Positions 48,331-56,587 of a stretch of DNA of 64,000 nt are shown here, one piece after another. Source of the DNA: Nocardioides gansuensis (GTDB taxonomy: Bacteria; Actinomycetota; Actinomycetes; Propionibacteriales; Nocardioidaceae); contig NZ_QDGZ01000003.1 in NCBI RefSeq assembly GCF_003076135.1, positions 434,001-498,000 on the forward strand, given 5' to 3'. The number at the start of each line of letters is the position of its first letter. Position 1 is the stretch's first letter. The notes under the pieces are model-generated. The model was given only the letters and a program-made list of their open reading frames with translations. It searched no databases and was not told where the DNA came from. The position numbers were made by a program, and so were the translations under genes.

Positions 48331-48765
48331 TCAGCCAGCGGTGCAGGCCGTGCAGGTGCCGAAGATCTCCAGGGTGTGGCTGATGTCGGCGTAGCCGTGC
48401 TCGGCGGCGATGCTGCTGGTCCACCGCTCGACGGCCGGGCCCTCGACCTCGACGGTGGCGCCGCACTCGCGGCAGACCAGGTGGTGGTGATGGGTGTCCG
48501 AGCACCGGCGGTAGATCGCCTCGCCGTCCTCGGTGCGCAGCATGTCGACGTCGTGGCTCTCGGTCAGCCGCTGGAGGGTGCGGTAGACCGTCGCCAGCCC
48601 CACCTTCTCGCCGCGCTGCGCGAGCAGCTCGTGGATCTCCTGGGCGCTGCGGAAGTCGTCGAAGGCCTCCAGTGCGGCCGCGACGGCGAGGCGCTGGCGT
48701 GTGGGTCGTACGCCGGCGAGCGGGGCGTCGGCGCGGCCGTGCTCCTGGTGCTCAGTGCTCGTCAT
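48331..48765 (-). CDS. zur: Fur-family zinc uptake regulator (Zur-like)
   Basis: 144 residues from ATG 48765, which has GGAGAG about 5 bases upstream and overlaps the znuB stop by 14 bases. The winged helix is VRPTRQRLAVAAALEAFDDFRSAQEI with KVGLATVYRTLQRL; regulatory metal residues lie in SDTHHHHLVCREC, and a structural zinc site is formed by CREC and CTAC. It is the last gene of the znuA-znuC-znuB operon, so the Fur family member here is most likely Zur, repressing zinc uptake when zinc is sufficient. Confidence 0.88.
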   Translation of the reverse strand: MTSTEHQEHGRADAPLAGVRPTRQRLAVAAALEAFDDFRSAQEIHELLAQRGEKVGLATVYRTLQRLTESHDVDMLRTEDGEAIYRRCSDTHHHHLVCRECGATVEVEGPAVERWTSSIAAEHGYADISHTLEIFGTCTACTAG

Positions 48766-49765
48766 AGTGCTCTCCGTGGGGGGCGTGGCGGTGGCCGTCG
48801 TGGACGTAGTCGACGTGGTCGCCGTGTTGCACAGCCGGGTGGCCGCAGTCGTCACCGTGCTGGTGGGGGTGAATGTCGGCCGGCTCGTGGCGCACGGGCT
48901 CCTCGGCGGCGAAGGGTGCGAGCACCCGGCGCCGGTGGCGCAGCCAGACGCCCAGCGGCCAGGTGGCCGCGAACATCGCCAGCGCCAGCAGCACGATCGC
49001 CGGACCGGGCGCGACCGTCGGTCTCGACGGCAGCAGCGAGAGGGCCGCGCTGATCAGCAGCCCGGCCACGGCGGCACCACCGCCGACGGCCATCGCGCCC
49101 ACGATCGTGGCGCGGAAGGAGCGCGCGAGCTGCTGGGAGGCCGCGACCGGCACCACCATGAGCGCCGACACGAGGAGCAGCCCGACCGTGCGCATCGCCA
49201 CCGTGACGGTCACGGCTGCCAGGACCGCGACGAGCAGGTTGTAGGCGCGCACCCGGACACCCGCGACCTGCGCGAAGTCGGGATCGGAGGCGACGGCGAA
49301 GAGCTGGGGCAGCAGCCCGAGGGTGACCGCCAGCACCACGACCGCCAGGCCGAGGGTGAACCACACGTCGGCGCCGGAGATGCTCGTGACCGAGCCGAAG
49401 AGGTAGGCCTGCAGGCTGGCAGCGCCCTGGCCCGCCAGGCCCGTGACGAGCACGCCGCCCGCCAGACCGCCGTAGAAGAGCAGCGCCAGCGCGACGTCGC
49501 CGTTGGTGTGGCCCTGCTCGCGGATCACCTCGATCGCGACCGCGCCGAGGATGGCCACGACCACCGCGGTCCAGGTCGGCGACGTGCCGGTCAGCAGGCC
49601 CAGCGCCACACCGGTGACGGCCACGTGGCCGATGCCGTCGCCGAGCAGCGCGAGCCGCCGTTGCACGAGGAAGGTGCCGATCGCGGGCGCGGCCAGGCCG
49701 GTGAGCAGGGCCGCCAGCATGGCGCGCTGCATGAAGTCCAGTGCCAGCAGGTCGAGCAGGCTCAT
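48752..49765 (-). CDS. znuB: Zinc ABC transporter permease with His-rich tail
   Basis: 337 residues. About eight transmembrane helices of the ABC-3 family (FLVQRRLALLGDGIGHVAVTGVALG, LLLVSALMVVPVAASQQLARSF). After the last helix a cytoplasmic tail of about 60 residues is packed with histidines (DIHPHQHGDDCGHPAVQHGD, then HVDYVHDGHRHAPHGEHYDEH), which is not a normal part of ZnuB and looks like a zinc-binding appendage. The start at 49765 overlaps znuC by 4 bases. Confidence 0.9.
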   Translation of the reverse strand: MSLLDLLALDFMQRAMLAALLTGLAAPAIGTFLVQRRLALLGDGIGHVAVTGVALGLLTGTSPTWTAVVVAILGAVAIEVIREQGHTNGDVALALLFYGGLAGGVLVTGLAGQGAASLQAYLFGSVTSISGADVWFTLGLAVVVLAVTLGLLPQLFAVASDPDFAQVAGVRVRAYNLLVAVLAAVTVTVAMRTVGLLLVSALMVVPVAASQQLARSFRATIVGAMAVGGGAAVAGLLISAALSLLPSRPTVAPGPAIVLLALAMFAATWPLGVWLRHRRRVLAPFAAEEPVRHEPADIHPHQHGDDCGHPAVQHGDHVDYVHDGHRHAPHGEHYDEH

Positions 49766-50550
49766 CGGCCGCCCTCCAGGCGGTCGAGGGGGGAGCCCAC
49801 GTGTGGCGCGTGGTCGTGGGTGGTCTCGAACGGATGGTGGTGCCCGTGCACCGCGTCGAGCGACAGCGGGGCGCCGTCGTAGGCCACTCGGCCGTCGCGC
49901 ATCACCACGGCCCGGTCGACGAGGGGCTCCATCGGGCCGAGCTCGTGCGCGACGAGCACGACGGTCGCGCCCCGCTCGGAGAGCGTGCGCAGGGCCCCGG
50001 CGAGGGCCTGCTGGTTGGGCAGGTCGACACCGGCCGTCGGCTCGTCGAGGAAGAACAGCTCGGGATCGCCGGCGAGGGCGCGCGCGATCAGCACCCGCTG
50101 CTGTTGGCCGCCGGACAGGGTCGAGACGCCCTCGTGCGCCCGGTCGGCGAGGCCGACGAGCTCGAGGGCGTCCTGCACGGCCCGCCGGTCCGCGCGGCTG
50201 GCGGGACGCAGGGGAGTGCGACGGGTGAGGCGGCCCGATGCCACCACCTCGCGGACACTCGCGGGCACCCCGCCCGCGGCCGTGGCGCGCTGCGGCACGA
50301 ACCCGATGCGCGCGTGCTCCCTGAAGTCGTGCAGGGGGGTGCCGAAGAGGCGCACCCGCCCGCTGGTCAGGGGCCGGAGCCCGGTGAGGGCCCGCACCAG
50401 GGTCGACTTCCCCGAGCCGTTGGCGCCCAGGAGCGCGACGAACTCGCCCTCCCGGATCGTGACGTCGACGCCCCGGAGGACGGGCCGGCCGGCGATGGCG
50501 ACCGTGACCCGGTCCGCCTCGACGACCGGCGTGCCGAGGACGTTCAACAT
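49762..50550 (-). CDS. znuC: Zinc ABC transporter ATPase
   Basis: 262 residues. Walker A is LLGANGSGKSTLVRAL, the signature is LSGGQQQRVLIARAL, Walker B is LFFLDEPTAGVDLP and the switch is LVAHELGPME. The C-terminus is His-rich (HGHHHPFETTHDHAPH), as also seen in ZnuA and ZnuB here. It overlaps znuA by 7 bases and znuB by 4, giving a tightly coupled operon for high-affinity zinc import; manganese specificity is less likely given the adjacent Zur. Confidence 0.9.
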   Translation of the reverse strand: MLNVLGTPVVEADRVTVAIAGRPVLRGVDVTIREGEFVALLGANGSGKSTLVRALTGLRPLTSGRVRLFGTPLHDFREHARIGFVPQRATAAGGVPASVREVVASGRLTRRTPLRPASRADRRAVQDALELVGLADRAHEGVSTLSGGQQQRVLIARALAGDPELFFLDEPTAGVDLPNQQALAGALRTLSERGATVVLVAHELGPMEPLVDRAVVMRDGRVAYDGAPLSLDAVHGHHHPFETTHDHAPHVGSPLDRLEGGR

Positions 50551-51635
50551 CCGTTGGCCCGGCGAAGGGCCTCGAGGTTGGCCTGCATGAGGCCAAGGTA
50601 GTCCTGGTCGGCGGTCTCGTCGGAGAGACCCTCGATCGGGTCGAGCACGTCGGTCCTCACGCCCGTGTCCGCGGCCAGCGCCTCGGCCATGGCCGGGCTG
50701 GCGAGCCGCTCGGAGAAGACGGTGGTGATGCCCTCCTCGCGGATCAGGTCCTGCAGCTCGGCGATCACGGCGGGCGTGGGCTCGGCGTCGGGAGAGAGAC
50801 CGGCGATCGGCTCCAGGTGCAGTCCGTACTTCGCGAGGTAGCCGAACGCGTCGTGGCTGACGACCACGAGGTCACGCTCGCAGGACGCCAGGCCCTCGGC
50901 GTACGACGTGTCAAGCTGCTCGAGCTCCGTGCGCAGCTCGGCGGCGTTGGCCTCGAAGTCCGCGGCCCGCTCGGGATCGAGCTCGCCGAGCTTGGCGGCG
51001 ACGGCGTCGGCCAGGTCGGCCATCAGCAGCGGGTCGTGCCAGAAGTGGGGGTCCAGGTCGCCGTGGTCGTGTGCGTCCTCCTCCTCGTCCGCGTGCGCCT
51101 CCTCGTCCGCGTGCTCGTCCGCGTGCGTGTCCTCCTCGCCGGCGTGCGCCTCCTCGTCCGCGTGCGCGTCCGCGTGCGTGTCCTCCTCGCCGGCGTGCGC
51201 CTCCTCGTCCGCGTGCGCGTCCTCCTCGTGGTGGTCCTCGCCCTCGTGCTCCGTGGCCGGGCGCAGCTCGACGACGTCCTCGACGTCGAGGACGGCGCTG
51301 TCATCCAGACCCTCGACGGCATCGTCGACGGCGGGCTGGAAGCCGTGCTCGACCACGACCAGGTCGGCGTCCTCGAGGGCGGCCGTCTGGGCGATGCCCA
51401 GCTCGAGGTCGTGCGGCTCGCCGCCGGGCTGGGTGAGGTTGGTGACCTCGGTGCCGTCGCCCGCCACCCGCTCGGTGACCCACGCCAGCGGGTAGAACGA
51501 CGCGACGACCTGCGGGGAAGACCCGGCGTCGGCGTTGCTGGTGCTGCCGCAGCCGGCAAGGATGAGGGCGGCGGCAGCGGTGCTGGCGAGGACGGCGCTG
51601 GAGAGGGCGCGGGCGCGGGTGACGGGCGATGGCAT
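50544..51635 (-). CDS. znuA: Zinc-binding ABC transporter lipoprotein with His/Glu repeats
   Basis: 363 residues. The signal peptide AVLASTAAAALILAGC carries a lipobox. The cluster A-I fold has VVASFYPLAWVTERVAGD, GGEPHDLELGIAQTAAL (metal His), DPHFWHDPLLMADL (metal His), VVSHDAFGYLAKYGL (metal His) and the final Asp near ETADQDYLGLM. Between the first two His sites lies an acidic His-rich loop (residues about 130-195) containing three 17-residue repeats. The loop is a known ZnuA feature, but here it is unusually long and recently duplicated. Transcription starts from a Zur-box promoter at the start codon. Confidence 0.93.
   Translation of the reverse strand: MPSPVTRARALSSAVLASTAAAALILAGCGSTSNADAGSSPQVVASFYPLAWVTERVAGDGTEVTNLTQPGGEPHDLELGIAQTAALEDADLVVVEHGFQPAVDDAVEGLDDSAVLDVEDVVELRPATEHEGEDHHEEDAHADEEAHAGEEDTHADAHADEEAHAGEEDTHADEHADEEAHADEEEDAHDHGDLDPHFWHDPLLMADLADAVAAKLGELDPERAADFEANAAELRTELEQLDTSYAEGLASCERDLVVVSHDAFGYLAKYGLHLEPIAGLSPDAEPTPAVIAELQDLIREEGITTVFSERLASPAMAEALAADTGVRTDVLDPIEGLSDETADQDYLGLMQANLEALRRANGC
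51066..51218 (-). repeat. 51-bp tandem repeat (three copies) in the znuA metal loop
   Basis: Encodes three 17-residue units, AHADEEAHAGEEDTHAD twice exactly and a diverged third (EHADEEAHADEEEDAHD), residues 140-190. Near-identity at the DNA level points to recent in-frame duplication. Confidence 0.85.
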
Positions 51636-51672
51636 GAGAACGATTCTCAGTCCGGTTGAGAACCGTTGTCAA
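51635..51672 (-). promoter_or_regulatory. znu promoter with two Zur-like boxes, probably leaderless
   Basis: Reading leftward, -35 TTGACA is complementary to 51667-51672 and -10 GAGAAT to 51643-51648, with an 18-base spacer and 7 bases from the -10 to the znuA ATG. TGAGAACGATTCTCA (51635-51649) and TGAGAACCGTTGTCA (51657-51671) are two Fur-family-type palindromes 22 bases apart, covering both hexamers. Zur occupancy would block polymerase and could also affect the divergent gene at 51698. Confidence 0.78.
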
Positions 51673-51697
51673 ATCCCCCGACCGGTAGCGTGGGACC

Positions 51698-52027
51698 GTG
51701 CTCGTCGTGACCCGCTTCCGGGCCCCCACCGCCGGAGTGGAGGCGGCGGCCACCCTGCGCGCAGGCCTGGAGAAGGCGCTCGAGGTGCTGGCGACCAAGC
51801 CCGGACACCTGGGCGGCGAGGTGGGGCGCAACGTCGACGAGCCCGACCTGTGGGTGCTGAGCACCCGGTGGCAGAACGTCGGCTCCTACCGCCGCGCGCT
51901 CTCGTCGTACGAGGGCAAGCTGCTCGTGCAGCCGCTGATGGTGCACGCGCTCGACGAGCCGAGCGCCTACGAGGTCGTCGAGCCCGGGACCGACCTCAAC
52001 GTCGCTGATCCCCGCTCTATAGGCTGA
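51698..52027 (+). CDS. ABM-domain (antibiotic biosynthesis monooxygenase-like) protein
   Basis: 109 residues forming one ferredoxin-like ABM fold: LVVTRFRAPTAGVEAAATL, ALEVLATKPGHLGGEVGRNVDEPDLWVLSTRWQNVGSYRRALSS. Such proteins are heme-independent monooxygenases, heme-degrading enzymes or of unknown function; no catalytic residues can be singled out. It is divergent from znuA, sharing the Zur-box region, so zinc-dependent regulation is possible. TAGCGT at 51686-51691 ends 6 bases before the GTG. Confidence 0.78.
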   Translation: MLVVTRFRAPTAGVEAAATLRAGLEKALEVLATKPGHLGGEVGRNVDEPDLWVLSTRWQNVGSYRRALSSYEGKLLVQPLMVHALDEPSAYEVVEPGTDLNVADPRSIG

Positions 52028-52049
52028 GCCGCGTCGCCGGCAGCCAGCC

Positions 52050-52090
52050 GGTGGTCTCGAGATGGTCGCTGCGCGACCTCCTCGACCAGC
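52050..52090. repeat. GGTCTCGA-type palindromic element upstream of glyS
   Basis: GGTGGTCTCGAGATGGTCG and CGCGACCTCCTCGACCA arms with a CTG centre, an imperfect palindrome of the same kind as those at 34568 and 55012. It ends 21 bases before the glyS ATG and would form a hairpin in its leader. Confidence 0.6.
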
Positions 52091-52111
52091 GAAGCGAAAG
52101 TGAGCTCCACC

Positions 52112-53512
52112 ATGGCCAAGGCCCCCGCCACGACCCTCGACAACGTGGTGTCCCTCGCCAAGCGGCGAGGCTTCGTCTACCCCTGCGGTGAGATCTACGG
52201 CGGCACGCGCTCCGCCTGGGACTACGGCCCGCTGGGCGTGGAGCTCAAGGAGAACATCAAGCGCCAGTGGTGGAAGGCGATGGTGACCGCCCGCGAGGAC
52301 GTCGTGGGCCTGGACTCCTCCATCATCCTGCCGACCCGCACCTGGGAGGCCTCGGGCCACCTGGAGACGTTCACCGACCCGCTGGTCGAGTGCCAGTCGT
52401 GCCACAAGCGCTTCCGCGAGGACCACCTGCAGGAGGACTACGCGACCAGGAAGGGCCTGGACAATCCGGACGACGTCGACATCAACGAGTCGGTCGCCTG
52501 CCCCAACTGCGGCACCCGCAACGCGTGGACGCCGCCTCGCAACTTCCAGATGATGCTCAAGACCTACCTCGGCGTGATCGAGGACGAGTCGGGCCTGCAC
52601 TACCTGCGTCCCGAGACGGCGCAGGGCATCTTCCTGAACTTCCAGAACGTCGTGACGAGCAGCCGCAAGAAGCCGCCGTTCGGCATCGCCCAGATGGGCA
52701 AGAGCTTCCGCAACGAGATCACGCCCGGCAACTTCATCTTCCGCACGCGCGAGTTCGAGCAGATGGAGATGGAGTACTTCGTCAAGCCCGGCGAGGACGA
52801 GGAGCTGCACCAGTACTGGATCGACGAGCGCACCCGCTGGTACACCGACCTCGGCATCAACCCGGACAACCTGCGCCACTACGAGCACCCGAAGGAGAAG
52901 CTCAGCCACTACTCGAAGCGCACCGTCGACATCGAGTACCGCTTCGGCTTCTCCGGCCGTGACTTCGAGGAGCTCGAGGGCGTCGCCAACCGAACCGACT
53001 TCGACCTGAGCCAGCACTCGAAGTTCTCCGGCCAGGACCTCTCCTACTTCGACCAGGCCGCGGGCGAGCGCTACATGCCCTACGTCATCGAGCCCGCCGC
53101 CGGCCTGACCCGCAGCCTGATGGCCTTCCTCGTCGACGGGTACGCCGAGGACGAGGCGCCCAACACCAAGGGCGGCGTCGACAAGCGGACCGTGCTGCGC
53201 CTCGACCCGCGCCTGGCACCGGTCAAGGTGGCGGTCCTTCCGCTGTCGCGCAACGCCGACCTGTCGCCCAAGGCCCGCGACCTCGCCGCGGAGCTGCGCC
53301 GCAACTGGAACGTCGAGTTCGACGACTCCGGTGCCATCGGCCGCCGCTACCGCCGCCAGGACGAGATCGGCACGCCCTACTGCGTGACCGTCGACTTCGA
53401 GACCCTCGATGACAACGCGGTCACCGTGCGCGAGCGTGACTCGATGAGCCAGGAGCGGATCAGCCTCGAGGGCATCACGCGCTGGTTCGCGGAGCGGCTC
53501 ATCGGCTGCTGA
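52112..53512 (+). CDS. glyS: Glycyl-tRNA synthetase (alpha2 type)
   Basis: 466 residues from ATG 52112 (GTG 52100 is an in-frame alternative four codons upstream). Class II enzyme of the dimeric, eukaryote-like type. Motif 2 region: [15 protein letters not shown], then [25 protein letters not shown]; motif 3: [21 protein letters not shown]; the C-terminal anticodon-binding domain begins [17 protein letters not shown] zinc-binding insertion is suggested by CQSCHKRF and CPNCGTRN. No T-box leader is seen; instead a palindromic repeat occupies the upstream region. Confidence 0.97.
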   Translation: MAKAPATTLDNVVSLAKRRGFVYPCGEIYGGTRSAWDYGPLGVELKENIKRQWWKAMVTAREDVVGLDSSIILPTRTWEASGHLETFTDPLVECQSCHKRFREDHLQEDYATRKGLDNPDDVDINESVACPNCGTRNAWTPPRNFQMMLKTYLGVIEDESGLHYLRPETAQGIFLNFQNVVTSSRKKPPFGIAQMGKSFRNEITPGNFIFRTREFEQMEMEYFVKPGEDEELHQYWIDERTRWYTDLGINPDNLRHYEHPKEKLSHYSKRTVDIEYRFGFSGRDFEELEGVANRTDFDLSQHSKFSGQDLSYFDQAAGERYMPYVIEPAAGLTRSLMAFLVDGYAEDEAPNTKGGVDKRTVLRLDPRLAPVKVAVLPLSRNADLSPKARDLAAELRRNWNVEFDDSGAIGRRYRRQDEIGTPYCVTVDFETLDDNAVTVRERDSMSQERISLEGITRWFAERLIGC

Positions 53513-53538
53513 GGCACGGCGCAGGCACAATGCCTCCC

Positions 53539-54204
53539 ATGCAGCGTGCCTCACTCCTCGCGTCCGCCCTGGTCCTGACCCTCGCCGCCTGCGGCGGGGG
53601 CGAGGAGCCCGCCGAGAGCGACGCGTCCGGCACTCCCTCTGCGACCGCCACCGAGCCGGCCGCCGCTGACGAGGCGGGCTACCCCGTGGGCACCGAGGGC
53701 CTGGAGCTCACCGAGCCGGGCACCACGCTGGACCTGGGAGAGCGGGCGACCGTCGCCTGGCAGGTCGGCGGCGGTGAGGTCGGCGTCGCGGAGCTGCGGG
53801 TGGACCGGGTCCGCGAGGTCACGCTCGAGGAGCTCGAGGGCTGGGTGGCCGACGGCTCGATGAAGGAGTCGCGCCCCTACTTCGTCGATGTCACCGTGGA
53901 GAACGCCGGGGAGACCGACCTCGGTGGCCAGGAGGTGCCCGTGCTCCTGATGGACAGCAACGGCGTCCTCGGCCCGCCGTGGTCCTTCGGCGGCCAGTTC
54001 AGGCCGTGCAACAGCGGGCCGCTGCCCGGGTCCTTCGAGCCTGGGGAGAAGAAGGCGCTCTGCCTGGTCTACCTCGCCCCGCAGGGAGCCAGCATCGACG
54101 CGATGGCGTTTGCGCCGGTCGACGGCTTCGAGCCGATCCGGTGGACCGGTGACGTGCAGACGCCCGCCGACGAGAAGAAGCCCAGGGGCAGGAAGCAGCG
54201 CTGA
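53539..54204 (+). CDS. Hypothetical lipoprotein (DUF4352-like)
   Basis: 221 residues from ATG 53539; an in-frame ATG at 53530 overlaps the probable -10 (CACAAT, 53526-53531) and is therefore disfavoured. Signal peptide ASLLASALVLTLAAC with lipobox, a Glu/Ser/Thr linker, then an Ig-like beta domain (ERATVAWQVGGGEVGVAELRVDRVREVTLEEL, YFVDVTVENAGETDLGG) like DUF4352 cell-surface proteins. A Cys pair (RPCNSGP, ALCLVY) may form a disulfide. Function is unknown. Confidence 0.75.
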   Translation: MQRASLLASALVLTLAACGGGEEPAESDASGTPSATATEPAAADEAGYPVGTEGLELTEPGTTLDLGERATVAWQVGGGEVGVAELRVDRVREVTLEELEGWVADGSMKESRPYFVDVTVENAGETDLGGQEVPVLLMDSNGVLGPPWSFGGQFRPCNSGPLPGSFEPGEKKALCLVYLAPQGASIDAMAFAPVDGFEPIRWTGDVQTPADEKKPRGRKQR

Positions 54205-54243
54205 GTTTGGGCTGGCCGCCCTGCTCCGCCGACAATGGGGCGC

Positions 54244-55422
54244 ATGTCCGCCCTGCCCACCGAGCTCGTCCTCGGCTCCGTCCGCGTCGACACCCCCGTG
54301 GTGCTCGCGCCGATGGCGGGCATCACCAACGCGGCCTACCGGCGGCTTTGCGCTGAGCAAGGGGCCGGCCTCTACGTCTGCGAGATGATCACGAGCCGGG
54401 GCCTGGTCGAGGGCGACGAGACCACGAAGAAGATGCTGGTCTTCGACGAGCTGGAGTCGATCCGCTCGGTCCAGCTCTACGGCACCGACCCGGTCTACGT
54501 GGGCAAGGCCGTGGAGATCCTCTGCGGTGAGTACGGCGTGGCGCACGTCGACCTCAACTTCGGCTGCCCGGTCCCCAAGGTGACCCGGAAGGGCGGCGGC
54601 GGGGCACTGCCCTGGAAGCGTGGCCTGCTGGCCGAGATCCTCATCTCCGCGGTGGCCGCGGCGTCGGCGTACGACGTGCCCGTCACGATGAAGACCCGCA
54701 AGGGCCTCGACGACGACCACCTCACCTACCTCGACGCCGGCCGGATCGCCCAGGAGACCGGCACGGCGGCGATCGCGCTGCACGGGCGGACCGTCGAGCA
54801 GGCCTACTCCGGCCAGGCCGACTGGGACGCCATCGGCGAGCTGGTCGCCGCCGTCGACATCCCGGTGCTCGGCAACGGTGACATCTGGGAGGCCTCCGAC
54901 GCCGTGCGGATGGTGGAGCAGACCGGCGCCGCGGGCGTCGTGGTCGGCCGTGGCTGCCTGGGTCGGCCGTGGCTGTTCCGCGACCTCGCCGCGGCGTTCG
55001 CCACGCCGGGAGGTCGCTCTCGACTCGGCTCGATCCAGGGAGCGGAGTCGAGACCCGTCCTGCCCAACCTCGGCGAGGTCCGCACCATGATGCGCCGGCA
55101 CGCCGAGCTGCTCAGCGAGCACATGGGGGAGGAGCGGGGCTGCAAGGAGTTCCGCAAGCACGTCACCTGGTACCTCAAGGGCTTCCCCGCCGGCGGCGAG
55201 CTGCGGCGGGCGCTGGCGCTCGTCGACTCCCTCGCCACGCTCGACAGGCTGCTCGACGAGCTCGACCCCGAGGCACCCTTCCCGGTCGGCGAGCTGGGTG
55301 CGCCGCGCGGTCGTCAGGGGTCCCCGCGCAAGCGGGTCGTGCTGCCGGAGGGGTGGCTCGACGACGCCGACGGCAGCGGCTGGCACGTGCAGGAAGACGC
55401 ACACGAGGTCACGGGCGGATAA
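54244..55422 (+). CDS. dusB: tRNA-dihydrouridine synthase B-like
   Basis: 392 residues from ATG 54244, which lies 7 bases after GACAAT (54231-54236); ATG 54235 overlaps that element. FMN-dependent barrel: VVLAPMAGITNAAYRRL, VQLYGTDP, VDLNFGCPVPKVTRKGGGGAL (catalytic Cys), VTMKTRKG, IALHGRTVEQAYSGQADW, VLGNGDIWEA and GVVVGRGCLGRPWLF. It reduces uridines in tRNA D-loops. Residues around 257-271 (RSRLGSIQGAESRP) are encoded by a palindromic repeat inserted between the barrel and the helical domain. The length exceeds the usual 320-380. Confidence 0.92.
   Translation: MSALPTELVLGSVRVDTPVVLAPMAGITNAAYRRLCAEQGAGLYVCEMITSRGLVEGDETTKKMLVFDELESIRSVQLYGTDPVYVGKAVEILCGEYGVAHVDLNFGCPVPKVTRKGGGGALPWKRGLLAEILISAVAAASAYDVPVTMKTRKGLDDDHLTYLDAGRIAQETGTAAIALHGRTVEQAYSGQADWDAIGELVAAVDIPVLGNGDIWEASDAVRMVEQTGAAGVVVGRGCLGRPWLFRDLAAAFATPGGRSRLGSIQGAESRPVLPNLGEVRTMMRRHAELLSEHMGEERGCKEFRKHVTWYLKGFPAGGELRRALALVDSLATLDRLLDELDPEAPFPVGELGAPRGRQGSPRKRVVLPEGWLDDADGSGWHVQEDAHEVTGG
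55012..55055. repeat. GGTCTCGA-type palindromic element inserted in frame in dusB
   Basis: Arms TCTCGACTCGGCTC and GAGCGGAGTCGAGA pair with one mismatch around GATCCAGG; the element ends GTCGAGACC. It encodes about 14 Arg/Ser/Gly-rich residues without breaking the frame. Confidence 0.65.
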
Positions 55423-55592
55423 CGGTTCGGACAACACTCGGTGACGGGGAACACGTGCGATGGTGACGCCCCGGATGCGGACTTGCCCGCGTGGCTGTGC
55501 TTGACTCATGCCTCGTGTGAGCGCCTGGCACCCCGAGATGCACCACCGCCGGCGCGCCACGACCCTGCACGCAACAGCAAAGGATCAGCGCT

Positions 55593-56555
55593 GTGGCCCA
55601 GCATCGCCACAAGCGGGACGCCAATGCCCGCCGTACGACCCCCCACGACCAACCCCCCGTCCGCAAGTCCCGAATCCCCCAGCTCGCCGGCTCCCTCGCA
55701 GTCCTTGCGACCGTCGGTGCCGTCAGCCTCGGCGTGGTGACTTCGGCCCCCGAGATCGGCGAGCAGTCCGACCTGTTGGCGTCCTCCGCCACCGGCTCCG
55801 TCTCCAACGCGCTCTCCACGGACAGCCTTCGCCGCGAGACCACCGTCTCCCGCTCCCAGTCCCGCGCCCTCGGCCGCCAGTCCGAGCGTGCCCTCGACCG
55901 CTACCAGGCCATGCTGGCCGCGAAGCGCGAGCGCGCCGAGGCCAGGCGGGAGGCCGAGCGGGAGGCGGCCGCGACCGAGCGCGCGGTGAGGAACGCGGAC
56001 ACCAGGCTCTGGACCACCGAGGACCTCAACCTCTGGACCGCCCCGGATGGCGGCCGGCAGGTCGGCACCCTCGACGCGATCGAGAAGGTGCTGGTCACCG
56101 GCCGCAAGGCCGGCGGTCGCGTCGAGCTCGTCGTGGGCGGCGAGTCGCGCTGGGTGTCCGCGGGCTACCTGTCCGACGAGAAGCCCGACCCGGGCCCGAC
56201 GCTGGGCGGCTCCTGCACCAACGGCACCTCGGTGCCGAGCGGCGTCCACCAGGGCATCGTGCTGGTCCACCAGGCCGTCTGCGCCAACTTCCCGAGCATC
56301 ACCTCCTACGGCACCTTCCGCGGTGACGGTGAGCACGCGGAGGGCCGTGCCGTCGACATCATGGTGAGCGGCTCGCTGGGCTGGGAGGTCGCCGAGTTCC
56401 TGCGCGCCAACTACGCCGCGCTCGACATCGAATACCTGATCTACAGCCAGCGCATCTGGTCCGTGGAGCGTGGGGGCGAGGGCTGGCGGGGCATGTCCGA
56501 CCGCGGCTCGATCACCGCCAACCACTACGACCACGTGCACGTCACGGTCTACTGA
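55593..56555 (+). CDS. Secreted coiled-coil/SH3-like protein with a C-terminal ARB_07466-like domain
   Basis: 320 residues from GTG 55593. A basic N-terminus, one signal-anchor helix (roughly 34-54, LAGSLAVLATVGAVSLGVV), a charged coiled coil (residues about 105-130, AKRERAEARREAEREAAATER), an SH3-like segment (TEDLNLWTAPDGGRQVGTL ... WVSAGYL) and a C-terminal domain with GTFRGDGEHAEGRAVDIMV and HYDHVHVTVY, whose H/D residues resemble VanY/M15-like zinc sites. A cell-wall role is likely; peptidase activity is unproven. The 170 bases upstream show no recognised riboswitch. Confidence 0.75.
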   Translation: MAQHRHKRDANARRTTPHDQPPVRKSRIPQLAGSLAVLATVGAVSLGVVTSAPEIGEQSDLLASSATGSVSNALSTDSLRRETTVSRSQSRALGRQSERALDRYQAMLAAKRERAEARREAEREAAATERAVRNADTRLWTTEDLNLWTAPDGGRQVGTLDAIEKVLVTGRKAGGRVELVVGGESRWVSAGYLSDEKPDPGPTLGGSCTNGTSVPSGVHQGIVLVHQAVCANFPSITSYGTFRGDGEHAEGRAVDIMVSGSLGWEVAEFLRANYAALDIEYLIYSQRIWSVERGGEGWRGMSDRGSITANHYDHVHVTVY

Positions 56556-56587
56556 CCGTCGGTCCCGACGGCTAGGGTCGTCGCGCC

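Noticed and set aside
55423..55592. Possible ydaO-type riboswitch before the secreted cell-wall-type gene
   Set aside because: The conserved core sequences of that riboswitch could not be found; only generic GC-rich pairing is present.
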